DNA of 21,147 bases from positions 1-21,147 of the forward strand of contig CAZHDF010000050.1 of assembly GCA_964531525.1 (NCBI GenBank), in the 5' to 3' direction. The notes under the pieces were generated by a model. The model saw nothing but the letters and a program-made list of their open reading frames with translations. It was not told where the DNA came from and made no database searches. Shown here one piece after another: positions 1 through 8,032 of this stretch. Made by a program: the position numbers and the translations under genes. The DNA is from CAYYWV01 sp964531525 (GTDB taxonomy: Bacteria; Pseudomonadota; Alphaproteobacteria; JAAXGF01). Within the stretch, counting starts at the first letter, position 1, and each line of letters begins with the position of its first letter.

Positions 1-39
1 CGGGACGCGCCGATCCGGTTCAAGGAAATGACGCGCTAA
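1..39 (+). CDS. possible 3' tail of an unidentified gene
   Basis: The first 13 codons in frame 1 are open, end in TAA at 37-39, and encode a tail ending RFKEMTR. Eleven of the twelve sense codons end in G or C, the same bias as the genes in this window, so this is probably the end of a gene that begins to the left. It would converge on rpsD with an 18-bp gap. The piece is too short to identify the protein. It could be chance, because high-GC frames are often open. Confidence 0.4.
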   Translation, partial: RDAPIRFKEMTR

Positions 40-57
40 CCCAAAATCATCCCGCCC

Positions 58-675
58 CTAGTGGGCCGAGTAGTACTCGATGACCAGGTTCGGCTCGATC
101 TGGATCGGATAGGGCACGTCGGCCATCTCGGGGGTGCGCAGGAAGGTGCCGCGCATCTTCCGGTAATCGACCTCGATGTAGTCGGGCACCTCGCGCTCGG
201 CCGATTCGACCGCCTCGAGCACCAGACCGATCTCGCGCGACTTCTCGCGCACCTCGATCACGTCTCCCTCGCGGACCCGATAGCTCGGAATGTTGACCCG
301 CCGCCCGTTGACCCGAATATGGCCGTGATTGACGAACTGGCGCGCCGCGAACACGGTCGGCACGAACTTCATGCGGTAGATCACGGCGTCGAGGCGGCGC
401 TCGAGAAGCCCGATCAGGTTCTCGCCCGTATCGCCGCGGCGGCGCACGGCCTCCTCGTAGATACGGCGGAACTGCCGCTCCGTGATGTTGCCGTAATAGC
501 CCCGGAGCTTTTGCTTGGCGGCGAGATGAACGCCGTAATCCGACACCTTGCGACGGCGCTGGCCGTGCTCGCCGGGGCGATAGTCGCGCTTATTCGTCGG
601 GCTCTTGGGGCGTCCCCAAAGGTTGACACCCAGCCGACGGCAAATCTTGTACTTCGATGACAGGCGCTTGGTCAT
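58..675 (-). CDS. rpsD: 30S ribosomal protein S4
   Basis: Small-subunit ribosomal protein S4 is a primary 16S rRNA binder that starts assembly of the 30S body and contributes to decoding fidelity. The 205-residue product has the usual bacterial length. It has the N-terminal S4 region starting MTKRLSSKYKICRRLG and a C-terminal S4 RNA-binding domain around residues 95-155, with the typical LERRLDAVIYRM and ARQFVNHGHIRVNG stretches. The ATG at 675 is chosen because AAGGG sits 6 nt upstream and a good promoter lies just ahead. A start farther upstream would run 23 codons into the -10 element and is not credible. The gene stands alone, as is common in alphaproteobacteria, rather than in the rpsM-rpsK-rpoA operon. 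No hairpin terminator is visible downstream. Confidence 0.97.
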   Translation of the reverse strand: MTKRLSSKYKICRRLGVNLWGRPKSPTNKRDYRPGEHGQRRRKVSDYGVHLAAKQKLRGYYGNITERQFRRIYEEAVRRRGDTGENLIGLLERRLDAVIYRMKFVPTVFAARQFVNHGHIRVNGRRVNIPSYRVREGDVIEVREKSREIGLVLEAVESAEREVPDYIEVDYRKMRGTFLRTPEMADVPYPIQIEPNLVIEYYSAH

Positions 676-726
676 TCGCGACCCTTGGCAATCTTGATAA
701 AAGGGGGGCCTTGATCGGGCGGGCGT

Positions 727-754
727 ACTATACGGACAGGCCAAGGCTTGTCAA
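727..754 (-). promoter_or_regulatory. sigma70-type promoter of rpsD
   Basis: Read on the minus strand, a perfect -35 TTGACA (749-754) is followed by a 16-bp spacer and a -10 TATAGT (727-732), five of six matches to TATAAT. The -10 lies about 51 nt before the rpsD ATG, giving a leader of roughly 44 nt that contains the AAGGG ribosome-binding site. The match quality suits a highly expressed ribosomal gene. Confidence 0.8.
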
Positions 755-790
755 ACCGATTCATGCCCCGGGGGCGCCCCTCGCGGCGGA

Positions 791-1300
791 TTATGGGCCG
801 CCGAAACGATCGCGGATCGGGGCCATCAGGGCCCTGCCCTCGGCCCCGCCGTCGTTTTCCAGGCGCTCGCCGATGACCCGGCGCATCGCCGCGACGAGTT
901 GATCGACCGCGTCCAGCGCGTCCGCGTCGCAAGCCCCGGGGTCGGCCTCGAGGCGGGCGGCGAGCGTGGCGGCATGGGCGTGCAGCAGGTGGCCGAGCTC
1001 GGTCATCAAGGGATAATCGTAGGTCGCCCCCTCGCCCTTGACGTCATGGGCGACGTCGGCGATCGCCGCGAAATGCGCGGCCCGGCCGGCGGGATCGGCG
1101 CGCGCCTTCTCGGCCGAGGTCGCGAGATCGGCGATATGTCCCTCGGCCCAAAGTGGGTATTGCTCCTTGAGCGCGGCGACCGCCGCCTCGGCGCGACGCA
1201 GCATCTCGGCCTCGTCGAGCGGCGCGTCGTTCCCGGGCGCGTCGCTCCTGGGCGGAGCAGCGTCCTTTCGTTCGTCTTTCCCGTCGGGGTCGCTATTCAT
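791..1300 (-). CDS. Hpt-domain phosphotransfer protein
   Basis: This is a small cytoplasmic histidine phosphotransferase of 169 residues. The first 30 or so residues are charged and probably disordered. An all-alpha region follows with the Hpt signature around His85 (AHDVKGEGATYDYPLMTELG), where H-x-x-K-G marks the phospho-accepting histidine. The ATG at 1300 overlaps the TGA of the upstream histidine-kinase gene in an ATGA arrangement, so translation is probably coupled; longer upstream in-frame starts lie inside the kinase gene and are not needed. Context suggests it receives phosphate from, or relays it for, that kinase, but the kinase has no receiver domain and no response regulator is encoded nearby. 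The family call rests on one motif plus context. Confidence 0.75.
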   Translation of the reverse strand: MNSDPDGKDERKDAAPPRSDAPGNDAPLDEAEMLRRAEAAVAALKEQYPLWAEGHIADLATSAEKARADPAGRAAHFAAIADVAHDVKGEGATYDYPLMTELGHLLHAHAATLAARLEADPGACDADALDAVDQLVAAMRRVIGERLENDGGAEGRALMAPIRDRFGGP

Positions 1301-3168
1301 TTCGCGCCTCCCGGAGCGCAGTGTGCCGGAATCGCCGGCGCGCAGGTCGCCCCGCAAATCACTTGCCGCGGCGCCAGTTCGCGCGAGCACGGCAGAAGCG
1401 CCCGCGCCCGCGTGGCGGGGAAGACGATCCGCACGCGCGTGCCGACGCCGACCTCGCTCTCGAGCTTAAGGGAGCCGCCGTGAAGCGCAACCAGCGACTT
1501 GCATAAGGGCAGGCCGAGCCCGGTGCCTTCGTACTTGCGCGCGAGCCGGCTGTCGACCTGGAAAAACGGCTTCATGACCTGATCGATGTCCCGGGGCGCG
1601 ATGCCGATTCCGGTATCGGCGACCACCGCCTCGATGTCGCGGTCCGCGCGGACCGATACGCGCAGGGAGACGCGCCCGCCCGGCTCGGTGAACTTGATCG
1701 CGTTGGAGAGGAGATTGATGAAGATCTGCTTCACCTTGCGCTCGTCGGCGAGAAGATGGGGCAGATCGTCGGGGATATCGACATCGAGGGCGAGGCCGTT
1801 CGCCCGCGCGCGCGCGCCGACCAGGCGGACGCAGGCGTGCAGGGCACGCGCGAAATCGACGATCTCCTCGTTGAGGGCGATTTCACCCGCCTCGACCTTC
1901 GAAAGGTCGAGAATATCGTTGATGAGCTCGAGAAGATGCGCGCCCGATTCGTGGATGTCGCCCGCGTACTCGATATACTTGGCGTTGCCGACCGGGCCGA
2001 ACGCGCCGTCGCGGATCATCTCCGAGAAGCCGATGATCGCGTTGAGCGGCGTGCGCAGTTCGTGGCTCATATTGGCGAGGAACTCGGACTTGGCGCGGTT
2101 GGCGAACTCGGCCTGCTGGCGCGCCTCGGTCAGCACCGCTTCGCGCAGCTTGACGTCGGTGATGTCGCTCGAAACCGTGACGATATCGCCGTCGCGGGTG
2201 CGGCGCTCGACGATATTGATCCAACGCCCGTCGGCGAGCCGCAAATCCTCGCGGTTGCGGCCCAGGCGATGGCGCGTCAGGCGCTCGTTCAGCCACGCCT
2301 CGCCGTCGTCGCGCGCCTCGACGATCTGGCCGCCCTCGACCATGGCGCGGCACAGCTCGCTGTAGGCGAACCCGGGTTCGAGAACGACCCGCGAGCCGGC
2401 GACGATGGTCCTGTAGTTTCGGTTGCAATGGACGAGGCGGTCCTCCTGATCGAACAGGGCGAACCCCTGGGGGATCGTATCCATGGCGTCGATCAGGCGC
2501 GCCTCGGCCCGCGCGATCCGCGCCTCCGCCTCGGTCGCCTTGCGCAAGAGGCCCCCCGTTCGCCGGATCTCGCAGACCAGAAGGACGAACAGGGCCACGC
2601 TGCTCGCGACCATGCCGATGAAGGCGAGAGCGATGCCAAGAATCATCGCGTTCATGCCCGAGGAGCGCGTCGCGCTGCTCCAGCGATCCTTCAGATGGGC
2701 ATCGACCACCACCTGATGAATGGGGCGGGCGAAGGGTTCGAGCGCGGCGGTGATCCGCGCATAAGTCGCCGTGTCGCCCGGCCGTAGCTCGGTGATCAGA
2801 GGCTCGATCTCGGAAAGGGTCGCCTCCAGCTTGCGCGCCAACCCGACGGCGCCGTCGATCGCCCGCGCGGCCGCGCCTTCCTCGCCGACGAGGATAACCG
2901 GCATCCGGCTCCACAGAATATCGAACCGCTCGAGCAGGGCGTCGGAAGAGGCCGTTCCGTCGTTGTGCATGAACTCGTCGAGGGTTTGGAGCAGCTTGAA
3001 ATACTCGACCTCGACCTGAGCGGTCATGAAAACCGCCGTCTTGTCCTCGCCCGCGAGGCGGACGCCATCCTGGATCAGTCGAACGAAACCGAAGACGAGG
3101 CTCGCCACGAAAATCGCGACCACCAGCGCGATCGCGGCGATCGCCCGGGTTCGCGTCGATGCCTTCAT
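1297..3168 (-). CDS. membrane-bound PAS-domain sensor histidine kinase
   Basis: This 623-residue sensor kinase has a transmembrane helix at about residues 9-30, an extracytoplasmic loop of about 140 residues, and a second helix at about 175-200. A short linker leads to a PAS domain (about 225-340, starting IDAMDTIPQGFALFD). The HisKA dimerisation helix carries phospho-acceptor His369 in SHELRTP. The HATPase_c domain (about 475-583) shows an N box with Asn485 and Asn489, a G1 box DTGIGIA (Asp518) and a G2 box GTGLGL (548-553). All catalytic motifs look intact. Unusually, a roughly 40-residue tail after the ATPase domain holds four cysteines (594, 605, 609, 617). The ATG overlaps the TGA of the upstream oxidoreductase-like gene by 4 bp and its own TGA overlaps the Hpt start, so the three genes form one transcription unit. 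The loop may read the periplasmic partner protein; this is inferred from context. Confidence 0.93.
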   Translation of the reverse strand: MKASTRTRAIAAIALVVAIFVASLVFGFVRLIQDGVRLAGEDKTAVFMTAQVEVEYFKLLQTLDEFMHNDGTASSDALLERFDILWSRMPVILVGEEGAAARAIDGAVGLARKLEATLSEIEPLITELRPGDTATYARITAALEPFARPIHQVVVDAHLKDRWSSATRSSGMNAMILGIALAFIGMVASSVALFVLLVCEIRRTGGLLRKATEAEARIARAEARLIDAMDTIPQGFALFDQEDRLVHCNRNYRTIVAGSRVVLEPGFAYSELCRAMVEGGQIVEARDDGEAWLNERLTRHRLGRNREDLRLADGRWINIVERRTRDGDIVTVSSDITDVKLREAVLTEARQQAEFANRAKSEFLANMSHELRTPLNAIIGFSEMIRDGAFGPVGNAKYIEYAGDIHESGAHLLELINDILDLSKVEAGEIALNEEIVDFARALHACVRLVGARARANGLALDVDIPDDLPHLLADERKVKQIFINLLSNAIKFTEPGGRVSLRVSVRADRDIEAVVADTGIGIAPRDIDQVMKPFFQVDSRLARKYEGTGLGLPLCKSLVALHGGSLKLESEVGVGTRVRIVFPATRARALLPCSRELAPRQVICGATCAPAIPAHCAPGGAK

Positions 3169-3686
3169 TTCACGCGCAGCCTATGAAGCTGCCACACCCA
3201 CTTCCCGTTCGTTTGCACCGTGTCCAGCTCGGAGTATTCGTCGCGCGGATAGACGATCCAGATCGGCCCCTTGTCGCGCACTCGCATGTACTTTCCGTTC
3301 ATCTTGAGCGCGAGAAGGACGCCGTATTGCGCGAAATCCGACATCGGGATATCGACCCCGTAGCCGTTGAGCGCCTCGGCCCGAACGGCATCGCCCCGGG
3401 CGCCGACGGCCGCGAGCAGGTCGCGCGCCCGCACCCCCTCGAAGGTCACGACGCCCTCGGTCCAGGCGGTCGTCGTGCGAAGCGTCGCGAGTCCCAGGCC
3501 TTCGAGCATGGCGCGGTCGAACTCGGCCGCATCGCCGACGTTGACATGGGCGATCTTTCCCTCCACCCGCAGGATGACCTTTCCCTCGGGTCGGGGAAGC
3601 GGTTCCGCCGCGCGCGCGGCCGAGGTCATGACCGCCAAGGCGACGACGATCCAGGCCAAGCGCCCGAACATTCGAACACGTCTCAT
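3165..3686 (-). CDS. exported molybdopterin-oxidoreductase-like protein (COG3915 type), likely sensory
   Basis: The 173-residue product has a Sec signal peptide (MRRVRMFGRLAWIVVALAVM, with likely cleavage after ARA near residue 27) and one domain of the oxidoreductase-molybdopterin-binding fold. Family features include TTTAWTEGVVTFEGVRARDLL, ALNGYGVDIP and RVRDKGPIWIVYPRDE. The product contains no cysteine, so the thiolate that ligates molybdenum in sulfite-oxidase enzymes is absent and catalysis by that route is unlikely. ATG 3686 is preferred because GGGGGGAAG lies 8 nt upstream; a TTG one codon earlier and an ATG at 3671 are alternatives. It is the first gene of the operon and overlaps the kinase by 4 bp. 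The inferred role is a periplasmic ligand- or redox-binding accessory to the kinase. Confidence 0.8.
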   Translation of the reverse strand: MRRVRMFGRLAWIVVALAVMTSAARAAEPLPRPEGKVILRVEGKIAHVNVGDAAEFDRAMLEGLGLATLRTTTAWTEGVVTFEGVRARDLLAAVGARGDAVRAEALNGYGVDIPMSDFAQYGVLLALKMNGKYMRVRDKGPIWIVYPRDEYSELDTVQTNGKWVWQLHRLRVK

Positions 3687-3708
3687 CAATTATGCTTCCC
3701 CCCTCGGT

Positions 3709-3720
3709 ATCCGCGCGGAT
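3709..3720. repeat. 12-bp perfect palindrome
   Basis: ATCCGCGCGGAT reads the same on both strands. It lies 23 bp upstream of the start codon of the oxidoreductase-like gene, just before its purine-rich ribosome-binding site, so it could be an operator or leader element of the sensory operon. Short GC palindromes occur by chance in this base composition. Confidence 0.35.
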
Positions 3721-3739
3721 CGGTACCCCAAACTCTCGA

Positions 3740-3755
3740 TTTCGCCGCGGCGAAA
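3740..3755. promoter_or_regulatory. 16-bp perfect palindrome, operator candidate
   Basis: TTTCGCCGCGGCGAAA is perfectly self-complementary over 16 bp. It lies 54 bp upstream of the sensory operon start in the shared divergent region, which fits a dimeric regulator site. No specific regulator can be assigned from the sequence. Confidence 0.45.
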
Positions 3756-3817
3756 AACCATGTGAGCAAACAAGTAAAACCGATGGCTCTTAACCAATGG
3801 CTAATTCCTAAAATCAT

Positions 3818-3845
3818 TCGAATTCGAGAAATCACTCGAATTCGA
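3818..3845. repeat. 11-bp-stem hairpin built from two TCGAATTCGA palindromes
   Basis: CGAATTCGAG (3819-3828) and CTCGAATTCG (3835-3844) are exact reverse complements separated by AAATCA, and T3818-A3845 adds an eleventh pair. Each arm also contains the 10-bp palindrome TCGAATTCGA, so the element can be read as two tandem operator half-sites or as one hairpin. On the minus strand the hairpin is followed by ATTTTA, but no gene ends there, so an intrinsic terminator is not an obvious role. Confidence 0.5.
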
Positions 3846-4053
3846 GCGGCCGGGTCGAACCACGGACAATCGGGCCTCGATCTTGATCTCCGATCCCGCG
3901 CCCCCGATCTTGATATACGTCATGGCGTTGCGTCGCGCCGGGTCGCAATCTTGGCGACGGTGGTGAAGCGGTGGCCGCCTTCGTCGCGCGCCGACGTCGG
4001 GGTCCCGAGCTTCCGAGAGCGCCACCGCGAGTTCGTGAAGGAAAGGTTCGCCA

Positions 4054-4878
4054 ATGTCCATCAAGACGGTGCTCGTTCACCTCGAAGCCGACAAGTACAC
4101 CCCGTCCCGCCTCGAAGCCGCGATCGCGCTCGCCACCGACCACGGCGCCCATTTGGTCGGGCTTTACGTCCGCCCCCGGGTCGAGATCCCCGCCGCCGCC
4201 CAGGCCTATCTCGATGCCGAGATCCTGGCCGCCAGCGACCGCGCCACGCGCGAGCAGGCCGACCGCACCGAAACCGCGTTCCGCGAACGCTGCGAACGGG
4301 CGGGCATTCCGTTCGAATGGCGCTGCGAGGTCGGCGACAGCCACGAGATCGTCACCCTTCACGCGCGCCACGCCGATCTCGCGGTGGTCGGCCAGACGCC
4401 GCCGGAAAGCGTCGATTCGCTGATTTTCGCCCATCTGCCCGAGGACGTGGCGCTGGGCTCGGGACGGCCGGTCATGGTCGTCCCCTATGTCGGCGCGCAT
4501 ACCGAGATCGGGCGATCCGTGATGATCGCCTGGAACGGCAGCCGCGAGGCGGTGCGCGCGGTCTACGACGCGCTGCCGATCCTCGAGCGCGCCGAACGCG
4601 TGATCGTGCTCAGCGTCAACCCGGGCGAGATGCGCCACATTCCGGGCGCCGATATCACCGCCCAGCTCGCCCGCCACGGCGTCACGGCCGAGGCCAGCGA
4701 GACCTCGAACAACGATATCCCGATCGGCGACGTGCTGCTGTCGCGCGCGGTCGATTTCGGCGTCGACCTGATCGTCATGGGAGCCTACGGACATTCGCGG
4801 GCGCGCGAATGGATCGCGGGCGGCGCGACCCACCACATCCTGGCTCATATGACGGTTCCGGTACTGTTCTCTCATTAA
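4054..4878 (+). CDS. tandem-domain universal stress protein (UspA family)
   Basis: This cytoplasmic stress protein of 274 residues contains two Usp domains, at about residues 1-145 and 152-274. The second domain ends with the nucleotide-binding glycine motif GAYGHSRAREWIAGGAT (G243-x2-G246-x9-G256), so it probably binds ATP. The first domain has VVGQTPPESV at the equivalent place and lacks the glycine motif, so it is likely a non-binding partner. This asymmetry is common in tandem Usp proteins. A strong GAAGGAAAGG lies 7 nt before the ATG. The gene is separated from the next by 99 bp holding a stem-loop and a promoter, so it is probably transcribed alone. The exact physiological trigger cannot be read from the sequence. 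Confidence 0.93.
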   Translation: MSIKTVLVHLEADKYTPSRLEAAIALATDHGAHLVGLYVRPRVEIPAAAQAYLDAEILAASDRATREQADRTETAFRERCERAGIPFEWRCEVGDSHEIVTLHARHADLAVVGQTPPESVDSLIFAHLPEDVALGSGRPVMVVPYVGAHTEIGRSVMIAWNGSREAVRAVYDALPILERAERVIVLSVNPGEMRHIPGADITAQLARHGVTAEASETSNNDIPIGDVLLSRAVDFGVDLIVMGAYGHSRAREWIAGGATHHILAHMTVPVLFSH

Positions 4879-4887
4879 GGTCGGGGC

Positions 4888-4908
4888 ACCCGCCCGGAAA
4901 AGGCGGGT
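4888..4908 (+). terminator. stem-loop after the universal stress gene, possible terminator
   Basis: ACCCGCC (4888-4894) pairs with GGCGGGT (4902-4908) around a 7-nt loop, 9 nt after the uspA stop. There is no T run after it, so it is not a classical intrinsic terminator. It may protect the 3' end or act with Rho. Confidence 0.35.
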
Positions 4909-4921
4909 CGAGGCCGGCGAT

Positions 4922-4950
4922 TTGTCGTCGGCGGCGCGCGGCGGTATGAT
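4922..4950 (+). promoter_or_regulatory. sigma70-type promoter of the Nudix/IF-2B pair
   Basis: TTGTCG (4922-4927, four of six matches to the -35 consensus) and TATGAT (4945-4950, five of six to the -10) are separated by exactly 17 bp. Transcription would start near 4957, about 20 nt before the Nudix ATG, leaving room for the GGGAG ribosome-binding site. Confidence 0.6.
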
Positions 4951-4977
4951 GGCCCGTTCCGATGACGGGAGCCCGCG

Positions 4978-5379
4978 ATGGACGCAACCGACGTCGTCAC
5001 CGCCTTTCTTCTCCACGACGACCGGATCCTTCTCCTGCGTCGCAGCGAGGAGGTCGGCACCTATCGCGGGCGCTGGGCGGGGGTGAGCGGATATGTCGAG
5101 CGCGACCCGCTCGACCAAGCCTATGTCGAGATCGAGGAGGAAACCGGGCTCGGTCGCCGCGACGTAGCCCTGATTCGCGCCGGCGAGCCCTTGCTCGTTC
5201 ACGATCGCGCCAACAATCGCCTGTGGCGAGTCCATCCGTTCCTGTTCGCGGTCAACGATCCCGAGCGCATTCGCCTCGACTGGGAACATGTCCAGAGGCG
5301 CTGGGTCTGGCCGGGCGAGATCGAGGATCTGGATACCGTTCCGGGGCTTGCCGACGCACTCCAGCGGGTTCGCCCCTAG
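4978..5379 (+). CDS. Nudix hydrolase
   Basis: A 133-residue Nudix-fold pyrophosphohydrolase, expected to cleave a nucleoside-diphosphate-linked substrate. The catalytic core E51-I-E-E54-E55-T-G57-L is present, so metal binding should be intact. The Nudix box is atypical: the conserved Arg before the first Glu is Val50, and the segment from Gly38 to the core is two residues shorter than the usual 23-residue pattern. The substrate is not predictable. GGGAG lies 6 nt before the ATG and a promoter precedes it. The gene is followed after 54 bp by an IF-2B-like gene, and Nudix and IF-2B domains are fused in some haloarchaeal proteins as I recall, so the two products probably act together. Confidence 0.85.
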   Translation: MDATDVVTAFLLHDDRILLLRRSEEVGTYRGRWAGVSGYVERDPLDQAYVEIEEETGLGRRDVALIRAGEPLLVHDRANNRLWRVHPFLFAVNDPERIRLDWEHVQRRWVWPGEIEDLDTVPGLADALQRVRP

Positions 5380-5433
5380 GCATGATGCAGTCGCAATGAA
5401 TCGGCACCCGACTAAACCCATCATGGTTCGGGC

Positions 5434-6348
5434 ATGATCGAGGCCGCGCTCGCGCGCCTCCGCGACGATCGCGACCGGGGCGCGGCGGAGTTGGCCGACG
5501 ACGCTCTCCGCCTGCTCGCCGAGGCGACCGCCGAAGCGGCGAAACGAGGCGCCGATCCGATGGCGGTCGCGCGCGAACTCGTCCGGCGGATCGCCGAACT
5601 GCGTCCGTCCATGGCTCCGCTCGTCAACTGGGCGGCGGCCTATGCGGCCGAGCTCGGCCCGGCACTCGCCGGCGCGGACGACCGGGGCGCGGCGGCTCGC
5701 GCCTGCCGCGTGCTCGGCGACCGGCTGCGCGCCCGCAAGCGCGGCTTCGCGAACGCGATCGTCGAGACGGCGCGACCGGTGCTGGCGGAGGCGCGGGACA
5801 TCGTGACCCTCAGCCGCTCGTCGACGGTCGAGGCGGTGCTTGCCCGGGCAAGCGCGCCGGAGACCCGCATCACCGTCTGTGAATCGCGCCCGCGCCTCGA
5901 GGGACGGCGGCTCTGCGCGGCGCTGGAAGCCGCCGGGCGACGCGTCCGCTGCATTACCGACGCGCAAATGACGGTCGCGCTCGCCGAGGCCGACGTCGCC
6001 GTGATCGGGGCCGACGCGATCCTTCGCGACCGGGCCGTAATCAACAAGGTCGGCAGTCTCGCGCTTGCGCTCTCGGCGACCCATTTCGGCAAGCCGCTCC
6101 ACGTGGTTGCCGACAGCTTCAAGATCGACCCCGCGCACGACCGCGACGACGCCGTCTTCGAGGCGATGGACGGCGGCGAGGTTTGGCCCGAACGGCCCGA
6201 GATCTGCGCCAACGTCTACTTCGAGGCGGTACCCGCCGACCTCGTCGCCCTGTATCTCACCGAAGACGGCGCGCGGCGCGGCGCGGAAATCGATACCACC
6301 GTGAAAATGATCGCAAATCTCCGCGTTTCGGCGGAGCTCGCCACTTGA
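5434..6348 (+). CDS. IF-2B alpha/beta/delta-family protein (ribose-1,5-bisphosphate-isomerase-like)
   Basis: This 304-residue protein belongs to the family that includes eIF2B regulatory subunits, archaeal ribose-1,5-bisphosphate isomerase and methylthioribose-1-phosphate isomerase. Recognisable segments are an N-terminal helical domain (about 1-110) with RPSMAPLVN (57-65), TLSRSSTVEAVL (125-136), CESRPRLEGRRL (149-160), GADAILRDRAVINKVG (192-207) with the conserved Asp194, and VADSFKI (225-231). At the site where isomerases carry the catalytic Cys (T-x-C-x-S-S pattern), this protein has Ser127, so isomerase activity is doubtful. It is probably cotranscribed with the Nudix gene. The ribosome-binding site before ATG 5434 is weak. 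The role could be nucleotide or sugar-phosphate salvage, or ligand-dependent regulation. Confidence 0.8.
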   Translation: MIEAALARLRDDRDRGAAELADDALRLLAEATAEAAKRGADPMAVARELVRRIAELRPSMAPLVNWAAAYAAELGPALAGADDRGAAARACRVLGDRLRARKRGFANAIVETARPVLAEARDIVTLSRSSTVEAVLARASAPETRITVCESRPRLEGRRLCAALEAAGRRVRCITDAQMTVALAEADVAVIGADAILRDRAVINKVGSLALALSATHFGKPLHVVADSFKIDPAHDRDDAVFEAMDGGEVWPERPEICANVYFEAVPADLVALYLTEDGARRGAEIDTTVKMIANLRVSAELAT

Positions 6349-6390
6349 GACGAAGAATTCCAATTCATACATGACCGAATGACGGCGAAC

Positions 6391-6416
6391 GGACCGCGCG
6401 AAGGGGGGCGCGGTTC
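6391..6416 (+). terminator. GC-rich stem-loop downstream of the IF-2B-like gene, possible terminator
   Basis: ACCGCGC (6393-6399) pairs with GCGCGGT (6408-6414) around an 8-nt purine-rich loop, extended by G-T and G-C pairs. It lies 43 nt past the stop of the upstream gene and 185 nt before the protease gene. It lacks a T run. The rest of the 252-bp gap holds the GGAGGA ribosome-binding site at 6589-6594 and no clear promoter. Confidence 0.35.
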
Positions 6417-6600
6417 CCGGCATGTCCATCATGGCGATCCGCCGCCGTTCCCCGCCGGGCCGGGCGGGCCGGGCCGTCGTTCGAGACCGTCTTCACCGCG
6501 ACCCGGTGCCGATCATCGGTCGCGAGCCACGCTACCCGCCCACGAGCCCGATCCACGGGCCTCCGGGCGCGAATCGGAATGGGATTACGGAGGATAGGAC

Positions 6601-7977
<1,377 letters not shown>

Positions 7978-8032
7978 CCGCGACCCTTCAATAGAGACCC
8001 TCACGGTCGGAACCGAGGAAAGCGAGGGAGCG

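Larger units (their letters stand above)
3687..4053. other. divergent intergenic region, relatively AT-rich, with three palindromes
   Basis: This 367-bp stretch separates the minus-strand sensory operon from the plus-strand universal stress gene. The part at about 3750-3850 is notably richer in A and T than the flanking genes. It contains a 12-bp palindrome (3709-3720), a 16-bp palindrome (3740-3755) and a long hairpin (3818-3845), annotated separately. I found no convincing -35/-10 pair for either gene and no credible small gene. A short minus-strand reading frame at 3801-3923 lacks a ribosome-binding site. Confidence 0.6.

Noticed and set aside
676..744. Longer start for rpsD
   Set aside because: The extension would begin upstream of the promoter -10 region and does not match S4 N-termini. 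The ATG at 675 has a ribosome-binding site.
3801..3923. Short minus-strand frame (40 residues starting MTYIKIGG) in the divergent intergenic region
   Set aside because: No ribosome-binding site precedes the ATG and its 3' half is the translated hairpin repeat.
5423..5437. Four-codon mini-frame ending in TGA over the IF-2B-like start codon
   Set aside because: An ATGA overlap could mean translational coupling, but a four-codon frame with no clear ribosome-binding site is easily chance.
6344..6372. CTTGAG followed by CATACAT, loosely like a heat-shock sigma factor promoter for degQ
   Set aside because: The -10 match is poor, the element overlaps the end of the IF-2B-like gene, and it lies about 230 nt before degQ. 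Attractive in context but not supportable.
3832..6432. 866-codon open frame on the minus strand opposite the universal stress, Nudix and IF-2B-like genes
   Set aside because: It is a shadow frame: the product is rich in Arg, Asp, Gly, Ala and Val with no recognisable domain, while the plus-strand genes have clear family motifs.
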